This document shows positions 56,026 to 64,000 of a stretch of 64,000 nt of DNA, piece after piece. The stretch is from assembly GCA_021292105.1 (NCBI GenBank), contig CM037869.1, positions 40,503,530 to 40,567,529 on the forward strand. The letters are read 5' to 3'. A model generated the notes under the pieces. It did no database searches. It was not told the origin of the DNA and was given only the letters and a program-made list of their open reading frames with translations. Within the stretch, counting starts at the first letter, position 1, and each line of letters begins with the position of its first letter. Source of the stretch: Anadara kagoshimensis (Eukaryota > Mollusca > Bivalvia > Arcoida > Arcidae). A program made the position numbers and the translations under genes.

Positions 56026-56113
56026 TAAAGGCAATATATTCTTAATTAAATGGATAATCTTGAATCCAGCATTCCCTAAATTTGACGTATACCATTTCAC
56101 AATAGGAATAGCT
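56026..56113 (+). repeat. Direct repeat R, right copy
   Basis: ATGGATAATCTTGAATCCAG, then CCCTAAATTTGACGTATACC. Confidence 0.85.
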
Positions 56114-56948
56114 ATCTGAATGAAGATTTGTTCATTGGAGCTGACATTCACCATTACTCGCTTCAAGTAAACGCTTTTATCTTGTGGCAAATCCAAATTA
56201 ATTTTGTTCTATATGACGAATAACAGTTAAGTATGGGCCTAACATTAAATCCTCACTTCGACAGCTGAGCTCGGCCTTAGGTTATTCAAGATAAATAATG
56301 CCTTTTGAATTCTTTTCAAAGTATTTCAATTCTCTATTTTGGGAATCGAAATTTCATTTCCGTGCACAGAAAACGTTTTAGAATCCATGAACAAAGGGGA
56401 TCTATTCTGCTATCACGGACTCTTCAAGTTGCGACGAAGACCAAAGCGAAAGCTGAGCAGAGATAATTGACGGGGTTTTAGCCCTTTCAATAGAGAATCG
56501 GATAAGCATTAGATAAAGCTTCTTCTTAATCGAAATCTTTTATAGTGAGGTCCGCAAGGTTATAAATTCACTTTAGGAGTAAATTATATCTTCTGTTAGC
56601 AGACGCGAAAAGACCGCGCATGTAAACACATCTTTTGATTTCCAACAAAATTGCTTGTCTCTTGGAGAATGCATGTTGTTAAGTTTGGTAAATATAAAAT
56701 GAATTGCACTGTCACATCGTAATTCTCTGTCCGTAACCAAAGTTTGGCTGGTAAATAAACTGGATCAGAGAAAAGATACTGAAAGGTTTGTGTGGTCAAT
56801 AAGTGAATTATGTTTAAGAGCGATAATTTGTATGGAAACCCGATAGGGACATTTGTAGGTGGAATTATTTCTTATAATCGAAACCGTTGCAGCTTACACT
56901 ACATCAGAGAGTTCGGATTTATAAAGGGAATGAATGGAATGATTTCGT
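56114..56948. other. Unassigned intergenic DNA
   Basis: No gene or repeat recognised. Confidence 0.5.
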
Positions 56949-57160
56949 TTAGGTAGCTCTGTTGGCAGAGTGGACGCTTCGTATGTTCGCGTACAGGGTT
57001 CGAACCGCGACTGTTTCTAACAGAGACTTGAAAAAAGTAGCAACGGTTCTTTCGTGAATCACTTGGCATTTCAAAATTAAAGTCAGAAAGTCCTTCGGAA
57101 GAGATATTAAAAACAGATACCCCGTGTCAATTTTGTCAACGTTTGTTTTTGTCATGTACC
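56949..57160 (+). mobile_element. SINE-A, 3'-truncated
   Basis: Box A TAGCTCTGTTGGCAGAGTGG, box B GGGTTCGAACCG, body GGTTCTTTCGTGAATCACTT and AAAGTCAGAAAGTCCTTCGG. The 3' domain is absent. The head is divergent from other copies. Confidence 0.8.
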
Positions 57161-57490
57161 TCTTTAGAATAGCGATTTTTTTCGTCTAATAACTTTGACC
57201 AAAAGACACCATATTGTTATGCATTGGTTCGGCATAACCTCCATGTTCATTTGGTGACTAGGGTGCATCCGGGTTTGTCATCGGGTTGCATACCGTTTTG
57301 TGTAATATATGTTCTCCCTTTTTTGGTTACGAGATACAGAAGGTAATACGTGTACATACATGTATATTGAAAAAGATCAAAGTTGTTTTATTTCTGATTA
57401 TTTTTTTTATGTACTACGGCATTGCATAATGCGGTTTAGCTAGATATATTCATACTCTGATTGATTATTTTCTATTAGGGCCCAATTTAC
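57161..57490. other. Unassigned AT-rich DNA
   Basis: ACGTGTACATACATGTATAT at about 57348; nothing else. Confidence 0.5.
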
Positions 57491-57805
57491 ATGGTCGGTC
57501 CTTAGCTTCCTCGAGTACAGGTCGAAGCACCATGGCTGGCGAAGAAGCAAAGGCAAAGGATCTGTAATATCATCGCTCCTTCGCCATTGTACATTTTGTA
57601 TCTTCGCTTCCTCGCGTAATCGCAACTTCACTTCTGCGCTCCTTCGCTTCTTCCGAGTTCAGGTCGAAGCACGATGGCGAAGATAAGCTGGCGAAGAAGC
57701 CAAGTTGCGAAGGCAAAGGAGCAGAAGTGTCATCGCCCCTTCGACATCGTGTCTTCGCATCCTCGCGTAATCTTAACTTCGCCTCTTCGAAATCGTATTT
57801 TCAAT
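57491..57805 (+). repeat. CTTCGC/GCGAAG-rich duplicated segment
   Basis: AGGTCGAAGCAC(C/G)ATGG at 57519 and 57661 starts two related 142-bp units, each with GGCGAAGAAGC, CATCGC(T/C)CCTTCG and CTTCGC(T/A)TCCTCGCGTAA. GCGAAG and CTTCGC alternate, so the segment can fold on itself. GC-richer than its surroundings. Confidence 0.8.
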
Positions 57806-57952
57806 TCTTCTAAAAAATTATGCAAATGGAACAACATTCGGATCAAATGTTCTAAAAAAACCACCATATTTTTGTGTTTTTATTCTTCTCTGACACTACT
57901 TTTTTTTTAACTTAGTCGGAATTTTCATATCAGTTGTGTGTTTTTGTTTCTT

Positions 57953-58110
57953 GTTCACGTGGCGGGTGTAGCTAGTTAAACAGAAGACGCTTACCCTTCT
58001 GGAGCACCCGGCCTTACATCCCTAGTCGAGTATCACGTGTTTAACCTGATTTGTCATATCAAAGGTTTTACTTTTCTTTTGGATTGTTGCTTAGGCATGG
58101 ATTAATAATT
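57953..58110 (+). repeat. Repeat K copy
   Basis: TGTAGCTAGTTAAACAGAAG, CTTCTGGAGCACCCGGCCTT, then TATCACGTGTTTAACCTGAT and TTTTGGATTGTTGCTTAGG. Confidence 0.82.
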
Positions 58111-58296
58111 TGATTATTGGTTTACATATATTTTCAAATACCATTAACACGATTCGTCTTTTATACATTAGGGTTGTTTGCAAGTTACATAAAACAGTGT
58201 CATGTCGTGTCGTGACATATCGAACAATTCAGTCACAAAACCGCCATCTAAAACAGCGAGGTTTACAATTCTACTGATCTCGGAGAAGTAAAATGG
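58111..58296. other. Unassigned intergenic DNA
   Basis: Nothing recognised. Confidence 0.4.
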
Positions 58297-58518
58297 TACA
58301 GTATCGACCTGTCGAAAGTTTAACACTGAGCTTACGAAAAGAAGTCGAAGATCGACGGCCGATATATGGATAACTTATATCCGATTTAATTAGCTGCTGA
58401 AAGAGATAGCAACTATACCGAAATAACTGTCTGGGTTTAGCTAACGAGGGGCTATGAACTGTCGGTTCGGTACTTATTCCGTAGCCTAGTGTTAAATTTT
58501 CGACATGTCTGTACTGTA
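58297..58518. mobile_element. MITE-P copy
   Basis: TA, CAGTATCGACCTGTCGAAAG at the left; TTTTCGACATGTCTGTACTG, TA at the right. Confidence 0.9.
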
Positions 58519-58695
58519 GCAGTTAGCTTTAAAATAGAGAATACGGGTTTAATGCAACATTTCCATCAAAATGAAATAGATTTTCACGTTAATGGTTCGC
58601 CATTGATAGCTTTGATAATACAACTCTGCGAGAACAAAAACTACACACGAAGACAACATACAGAAAGCGAATTGTGTTTTCAAAAGAACCGCATA

Positions 58696-58920
58696 TACAA
58701 TACAGACATGTCGAAAGTTCAACACTGAGTACAGGGAAATGAGTCGGAGCTAGGCAGTCGTGATATTGATACTAAGTAGCTAGTGGTCTTAAAAAATCGA
58801 GAGATAGATAGCAGCTGCCAAAAAGCTGTCGAGATATAGCTAACAAAGGAGTTTATATGAGCTGCCGATTCTGGACCAATTCATAAGCTAGTGTTAAACT
58901 TTCGACAGGCCTGTACTGTC
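58696..58920. mobile_element. MITE-P copy
   Basis: TA, CAATACAGACATGTCGAAAG at the left; CTTTCGACAGGCCTGTACTG at the right. Confidence 0.9.
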
Positions 58921-59169
58921 AAACGCTGGAGAAACTTGCCGCCAATTAGCGAAATTACGACATTTTAAATTCAATAACGTTGCCATGGTAAAAATTATAT
59001 AAATTGTGAAATATGAGCTTTTAATGCTAGATTACAATTGCAATGAAACTTCCATTGAAAAATGCCTCAGAACACCACTGTTAAACGTTGATAGCCCGAC
59101 AATGCCGAATTATAAATTATCCATTGTAAATTATAAGAACATTACATCATGAAATTAATTTCTGGCGAA

Positions 59170-59945
59170 CAGTAAAACCTTGTTATAATGTCCCGGAATA
59201 ACATTTCCCCCGTTTTTATTGCCTTGGTAAAACTTTGTAATATTACCTCGTAATAACTTTGCCATCAGCCTTTTTACCACTGTAATAACGTATATAATGA
59301 CAGATATCATTATGAAATCTATTATCGCAACAGAAAATGGCCTTCAATAACTTTGCCGAATATATTATCGCCGCAGTAAAACCTCAATTTTATGCCCCAC
59401 AATTACTTTGCCATCTCCCATATCGCCGCAGTAAGGCCGCGTTATAATGCCCGCAATAAACTTGCAACCGCCCTTACCACAACAGTAAAACCTTGATATG
59501 ATGCCACTAGATTATTCTGCAACTTTGCTTATCGCCATAGTAAAACATCGTTTTGATGCCTCTCAATAAATTTGCCACCTAAATTGTATGCCCCACAATT
59601 ACTTTGCCATCTCCCATATCACCGCAGTAAGGCCGCGTTATAATGCCCGCAATAACCTTGCAACGGCACTTATCACAACCTTGATATGATGCCACTAGAT
59701 TACTTTTGCCACTTTGCTTATCGCCATAGTAAAACATCGTTTTGATGCCCCTCAATAAATTTGCCACCTAAATTGTATGCCCCACAATTACTTTGCCATC
59801 TCCCATATCGCCACAGTAAGGCCGCGTTATAATGCGGCACTTATCACAACCTTGATATGATGCCACTAGATTACTTTTGCAACTTTCTTATCGCCATAGT
59901 AAAACATCGTTTTGATGCTCCTCAATGACTTTGCCATCTCTCTTC
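59170..59945 (+). repeat. Minisatellite with 190-bp higher-order unit
   Basis: Sub-units of about 55-65 bp share AATAACTTTGCCA, ATCGCC(G/A)CAGTAAAAC and TTATAATGCC. From about 59425 they form a higher-order unit of 189-196 bp (CCGCAGTAAGGCCGCGTTAT at about 59426, 59622 and 59811). The third unit is shortened. A SINE-A interrupts the right end. Confidence 0.9.
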
Positions 59946-59946
59946 C

Positions 59947-60585
59947 TTGGTAGAGTTGGTAGAGTGCTTGCTCCGTATGTGGGAGGTCGTGATTCGACCT
60001 TGACAGGGCCTGGTCAAGACTTGAAAATAGATAGTGACTGTTCTTTCGCCATGAACTCGGCATTTAGGAATGAAAGTCACGGGCTCTGCAGAGGAGACCT
60101 TAAAACCGATGCCTTCTGTCACGGTAGTTCCCTCATTGCATTCAGTTGGTAGAGTGCTCGCTCCGTAAGTTGGAGGTTGTGGGTTCGAACCCCGGCCGGG
60201 TCTGACTTAAGACTTGAAAGTGGGTAGTGACTGTTTTTTCGCCAAGCACTTGGCATTACGAAATGAAAGTCACGGTTCTTTCGGATGGGAACTTAAAATA
60301 AACGAGGTCCCGTGTCACCATGGGCTTGGCACGCTAAAGAACCCTGCTGTATAATGCCATCAGCGCAACGCACAGGCACAATTTCTGCACCTTCGCCTAT
60401 AGCTAGCGATGTCTCGATATAAGTGAAATATTCTTGACTGGGACGTTAAACACCATTACTCACTCACTCTCCCTCATTGCACATTGTCCTGAACGTACTA
60501 CAAAGTTTTAATATCTACCTCTTCACTTACAGGTGGTGACTTCTCGATATAAGTGAAATATTCTTGACTGGGAAGTAAGGATATG
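59947..60585 (+). mobile_element. Older SINE-A split by a younger SINE-A
   Basis: Head TTGGTAGAGTTGGTAGAGTG and body through ACCGATGCCTTCTGTCACGG before 60129; tail TCGATATAAGTGAAATATTC, TTGACTGGGAAG after 60481. The interruption at 60141-60469 is another SINE-A. Confidence 0.9.
60141..60469 (+). mobile_element. SINE-A, best-preserved copy, with 12-bp target duplication
   Basis: TTCAGTTGGTAGAGTGCTCG (box A), GGTTCGAACCCCGGCCGGG (box B), full body, tail CTTGACTGGGACGTTAAACA and CCATTACTCACTCACTC. TCCCTCATTGCA flanks it at 60129-60140 and 60470-60481. Slightly short at the 5' end relative to 19628-19967. Appears to be among the youngest copies here. Confidence 0.95.
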
Positions 60586-60734
60586 GATAAAGCGCAATTT
60601 TTGGGAATTACCGAAACAACGTTAAAGGAAATTACTGCGAAATCATTGTCTAATTTTCGCGGTTCCAAGAAAATCTCATTATGTTAGAGTCATACATTTG
60701 TTAAGGCAAAAACGATACACCTGAAGGGCAAGAA
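60586..60734. other. Unassigned intergenic DNA
   Basis: Nothing recognised. Confidence 0.4.
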
Positions 60735-60868
60735 CCATAGCAAATAAAATAAGCAAAAACAAACATACAAATACATCTCAAAATCACAATCTCAAAGCAA
60801 AGTAAAAACTGGCAAATTAAACCTTCATCAAGGAAGCGAGGCCGGGTGCTACGGATTCCTTTCTTATC
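60735..60868 (-). repeat. Repeat K copy
   Basis: Minus strand: GTAGCACCCGGCCTCGCTTC, CTTGATGAAGGTTTAATTTG, CCAGTTTTTACTTTGCTTTG and AGATTGTGATTTTGAGATG. Confidence 0.85.
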
Positions 60869-60869
60869 T

Positions 60870-61385
60870 AAGATTTTTTTTATTTATATCCAGAACAATT
60901 TTCTAATCTTTATAGTTTTGTTAATTTTCAAGATATCCAAGCCCCGGGATCACAAACAATACACTAGGCTAGGTGTTATAGATTAATCTAAGTTTTTTCT
61001 TAACAACGAGAGTTAAAAAAATAGAAAGGAAATGAATCGCGAAACAAACTTAACTTATTTTTTTACTAAAAAATCTAAGTTCCAACTTCTCATAGACAAG
61101 TATATCCGGCCCTGGGATCAGGAACACTACTTATTTTTTTGCACTTAACTTAGTTAAATCAAAACTTATATTTTGAAAATACGTTTTTTCTTAATAAAAT
61201 ATTGTTCGTGATCCCGGGGCCATGGATTTTAGGTGTCACTTTTAAGATCACTTCTAGCTCAAAACATTTCAATTGCATTTAGTTTTTTCAAAAAATCATA
61301 AGTAGTTACATAGATAATTATCAAAATTTGTTTTAAAAATCAAGAAAATCGTAGTTAAAATTGCTTTTCGGAAACGGGGGCCAGA
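60870..61385. mobile_element. Family E copy, split by another family E copy
   Basis: The central phrase is cut: TTGTTAATTTTCAAGATATC before 60936 and TGGATTTTAGGTGTCACTTT after 61226 would be continuous, as in 62302-62346. Right end ATCGTAGTTAAAATTGCTTT, TCGGAAACGGGGGCC. Confidence 0.65.
60936..61226. mobile_element. Family E copy nested in family E
   Basis: Inverted ends CAAGCCCCGGGATCACAAAC and TTGTTCGTGATCCCGGGGCC, each followed inward by AT-rich sequence with CTAAG(T)TTTTTCTTAA words. About 290 bp. GGGATCAGGAACACTAC at about 61116 may be a third internal end. Confidence 0.7.
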
Positions 61386-61866
61386 AACACAAGCAAAAAA
61401 AAAACCCCATAAAGATGCGTTAAGTAGGGAAAACTGTTTGTCGCAAATAGCTTAAAAAATGACCAGGCAACCAATATTTAAGAAGACATTTTTATGAATT
61501 GCATTTCACACGTTTAAATCCTATTATAAGTTTGGTGAAAAAATAACCATAATTAATAATAAGAATAAACAAACATTTAAAACCCAACTTATACAGAGGC
61601 TGTTTTCAAAACACGCTTTTAATATAATAAACTTGGTTCATAATATTTGATTTTTATATTCTTTTTTTGAAAATGCATTTCAAAATTAAAGTGTACTTAC
61701 CCCATCTTAAACAGAGAAAAAGTCAAAAGAGTGTCCCATCCTTGTCACCAATCTGGAGCAAGTGCGTAGCTATAGCATCACATGCACAATAAACTGTCTT
61801 AAGCTTTATCTTAACGTCTTAAAAGAATATTCCATTTTATCATTTTATCCAGAATTCCGAATGGCG
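61386..61866. other. Unassigned AT-rich DNA
   Basis: Nothing recognised. Confidence 0.5.
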
Positions 61867-62057
61867 TACAGTACAGACTTGTCGAAAGTTTAACACTAAG
61901 CTAGCGAATTACTGCTCATTTTTGGCCGCTTGTTAGCTATATATTTTGGCAGTTGTCATTTATCTGTCGACAGCTTTTCGGCTACTAGGTATCCAAATCT
62001 CAACCACTGGGCAGCTTCGATTTCTTTCCGTTCGCTTAGTGTTAACAGTTCTCTACT
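61867..62057. mobile_element. MITE-P copy with decayed right end
   Basis: TA, CAGTACAGACTTGTCGAAAG at the left; interior GCTTTTCGGCTACTAGGTAT; right end reduced to GTGTTAACAGTTCTCTACTG. Confidence 0.82.
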
Positions 62058-62168
62058 GAATCAACAATAAAGAGCCGTTTTGTACAATGCTTTATATAAT
62101 ATTTCAAGATCTAGTCGATTTTCCGTCTTTCTTTCAATTTTTATGATTTTTAACGTTTTTGTATGTAG

Positions 62169-62770
62169 TACAGGCAAGTCCAAAATTAAAACCAAAAGGT
62201 AACGAATTAGTACTGAAGAAAAGTCCATCTTGTGTCCTGGACCCAGTATCACAATAATTTATAAAGATTTTCCTTAACTTAAATCTGGTTATAATACACC
62301 AATAAGTTTGTTAATTTTTAAAATATCCCTGAATTTAAGGTGTCATTTTGAAAACCACTTCAAACTTCAAACATTTAGATTAAAATCTTCAAAAAATGTT
62401 TATTTGTAGTTTCAAAAAAGTATTGTAAAAATTTGCTAAATTTTAGTTTAAGGAAAATCTCGGTTAAGAAATAATTGTGAAACTTTGGCTCGGTTACCTT
62501 AATCTTTCCGGCAGCTGTTATATATCTCTTAAAAGCTTTTCGTCCACAAGCCATCTTTATCTTGGTCACTCAGCTTTTTGTTGAGCTTTCGGGACAACCA
62601 CCCATCTGTATCTTGGCCACGCAGTAGCCAAACTTTGAATCTTTTTCTTAAGCCTATTGTTGAGCTTTCGGGACAACCACCCATCTGCATTTTGGTCACT
62701 CAGTAGCCAAGCTTTGATTCTTTTTCGTAAGCCCATTGTTAACCATTCCACATGTCTGTTTTGATGCTTC
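62169..62770. mobile_element. MITE-P copy split by family E, with internal duplication
   Basis: Left part TACAGGCAAGTCCAAAATTA, right part ending AACCATTCCACATGTCTGTT. Family E lies between. In the right part TTGTTGAGCTTTCGGGACAA, CCACCCATCTG is repeated 79 bp apart (62579 and 62658). Confidence 0.72.
62233..62490. mobile_element. Family E copy inside MITE-P
   Basis: Left CCTGGACCCAGTATCACAAT, GATTTTCCTTAACTTAAATC; right TAGTTTAAGGAAAATCTCGG, TTAAGAAATAATTGTGAAAC. The two ends are imperfect inverted repeats of about 50 bp. Centre AAGGTGTCATTTTGAAAACC. Confidence 0.72.
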
Positions 62771-62821
62771 ACTTATCAGATCTATGGACTATAAAAACTC
62801 TGTATTAAAAATGAAGTGCAA

Positions 62822-63070
62822 TACAGCCCTGTCGAAAGTTTAACACTGGGCTAACGAAAAGGAGTCGAAACTCGACTGTCGAGTCGCTGAAATATGGGTA
62901 GCTAGTGACCGAAAAACTGCTGAAAAATACATTTGTAGATAGCAGATGCCGAAAAGTCGTTGAGATATATCAAACGTGAAGTCGAGATGAGCTGCCGATT
63001 CGGCCATAATTCGCTAGATTTGTGTTAATCTGTGAAATAAATGTTAAACTTTCGACAGGTCTGTACGGTA
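62822..63070. mobile_element. MITE-P copy
   Basis: TACAGCCCTGTCGAAAGTTT at the left; AACTTTCGACAGGTCTGTAC, GGTA at the right. A partial repeat of the right end (TTTGTGTTAATCTGTGAAAT) precedes the true end. Confidence 0.88.
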
Positions 63071-63570
63071 TATTTATACACTATCGATGCAAAAAAGTAG
63101 TTTGTGTGAAGTATGCATCAATTACATATTGTTAATACAATCCATATTTAGATGATGCACGCGATATTGTCATTCATACCTTTCGATGAATTCTTAATAA
63201 GAATTCAAACACGCGTGTATGCTTCCGACATTATAATGAGTCCCTATTCATACGCCTTCCGCTCAAGCGTAATTACGCATATGGTTATGAACCCGTCTTT
63301 GTTACTGTAACAATTTGATTCTAAAACACAAAAAGGTAATAGATACAAAAGAATGACCCGATTCAAATTTTACGTTTATAGTAATAAAGGAATACAATAG
63401 GTAATTGGAGTGTAATTAATTCAACTGCAATTCTGAGTACTTTGAGATCAATACGAAAACATTTTAATAACCGCCAGAAATAAGGTTCAGTTCTATCGCG
63501 CATGCTCCGTCCGTCATTGGTCTCTAAAAGATACGTGAGATATTAGTACAGTGGCATCGGTTGCTGACAA
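63071..63570. other. Unassigned AT-rich DNA
   Basis: Nothing recognised. Confidence 0.5.
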
Positions 63571-64000
63571 ATTGTCTTTTCATTTTTTTCGGCTCGTCGG
63601 TGACACATGGTCTAACGCATGCGCTTACTGATCAAAGTGTTTCTCAACCCCCAGGTTTGAATCCATCTCGGGCAGATCCTTCTATCTTAAATGTCTACAT
63701 TTTAGCGTGTACTAATTTTAGCGCAAAAAAGTACACCGCTAATTGTCTTTTTACTTTTTTTCGGGTCGTCGGTGGACACATGGTCTATCGCATGCGCTTA
63801 CTGATCAAAGTGCTTCTCATCGTCTAGGGTTTGAATCCATCTCGGGCAGATCCTTCTATTTTAAATGTCTACATTTTAGCGTGTACTAATTTTAGCGCTA
63901 AAAAGTACACCGCTAATTGTCTTTTTACTTTTTTTTCGGGTCGTCGGTGGACACATGGTCTATCGCATGCGCTTACTGATCAAAGTGCTTCTCATCGCCC
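63571..64000 (+). repeat. Tandem array of tRNA-Leu-like (SINE-L head) units, running off the window
   Basis: Units start ATTGTCTTTT at 63571, 63742 and 63915 (171-173 bp). Each has TCGTCGGTGGACACATGGTC, TATCGCATGCGCTTACTGAT, CAAAGTGCTTCTCATCG and box B-like GGTTTGAATCCATC, then TCGGGCAGATCCTTCTAT, which matches the SINE-L head-to-body junction, then about 75 bp of non-SINE AT-rich sequence. The 3' domain is absent. Acceptor arms do not pair well, so these are not tRNA genes. Confidence 0.82.

Noticed and set aside
63571-64000. Cluster of real tRNA genes
   Set aside because: Box B is changed and the acceptor arms do not pair; the units match the SINE-L head-body junction.

Overview
This window looks like intergenic DNA from a repeat-rich, AT-rich animal genome, most likely a mollusc or close lophotrochozoan. 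I infer this from the repeats: tRNA-derived SINEs ending in a CTCGATATAAGTGAA-type 3' domain, short elements with GGACGGACGGAC followed by TATATACCCCC, GA/CT microsatellites and frequent TACATGTA motifs. I find no intact host protein gene, no rRNA and no credible functional tRNA gene. All open frames are short, and most lie inside repeats. The only protein-level signals are two non-LTR retrotransposon (LINE) scraps: an ORF2 C-terminus at 24010-24168 and a reverse-transcriptase motif near 44747-44791.

Family labels used below are my own. SINE-A is about 330 bp, with a tRNA-like head (box A TAGCTCAGTTGGTAGAGTG, box B GGTTCGAACCC). SINE-L has a tRNA-Leu-like head (GCCCAAGTGGCCGAGTGGTC). Both end in nearly the same 3' domain. 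MITE-P is a 200-240 bp element with ends CAGTACAGACCTGTCG and TA target duplications, about 27 copies. MITE-Q has ends CAGTCAAACCTGTC and TA duplications, 4 copies. Family E has TIRs that read like CCCCGGGATCACAAACAAT. Repeat G is the GGACGGAC element. Repeat K carries CCGGCCTCACTTCCCTGG.

Layout. 1-6 kb: repeat G, three MITE-P copies (one split by a SINE-A), a SINE-L, and a 137-bp satellite interrupted by a 723-bp TIR element with a 6-bp target duplication. 7-22 kb: GA/CT compound minisatellites, TAA and TA microsatellites, SINE-A copies and a new-looking 250-bp TIR element. 22-31 kb: SINE fragments, the LINE C-terminus, MITE-P, MITE-Q and repeat G side by side, a repeat-K array and a second tandem array holding a MITE-Q. 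31.9-34 kb: about eleven tandem units made only of the SINE-L 3' part, then a complete SINE-L. 36-37.6 kb: four MITE-P copies in tandem plus a fifth. 40.4-41.5 kb: a minisatellite. 45.2-49.1 kb: SINE-L copies and two more tail-only arrays. 49.2-49.7 kb: two SINE-A copies head to head. 52.0-53.9 kb: a degenerate GTAA/GTGA array with a 1-kb higher-order period. 55-63 kb: nested SINE-in-MITE, SINE-in-SINE and E-in-E insertions and a 190-bp minisatellite. 63.57 kb to the end: tandem units made of the SINE-L head.

The most unusual theme is that pieces of one SINE (its tail in three places, its head in another) have separately become tandem arrays. GA tracts also repeatedly travel with duplicated flanks. 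I see no protein-based system in this window.
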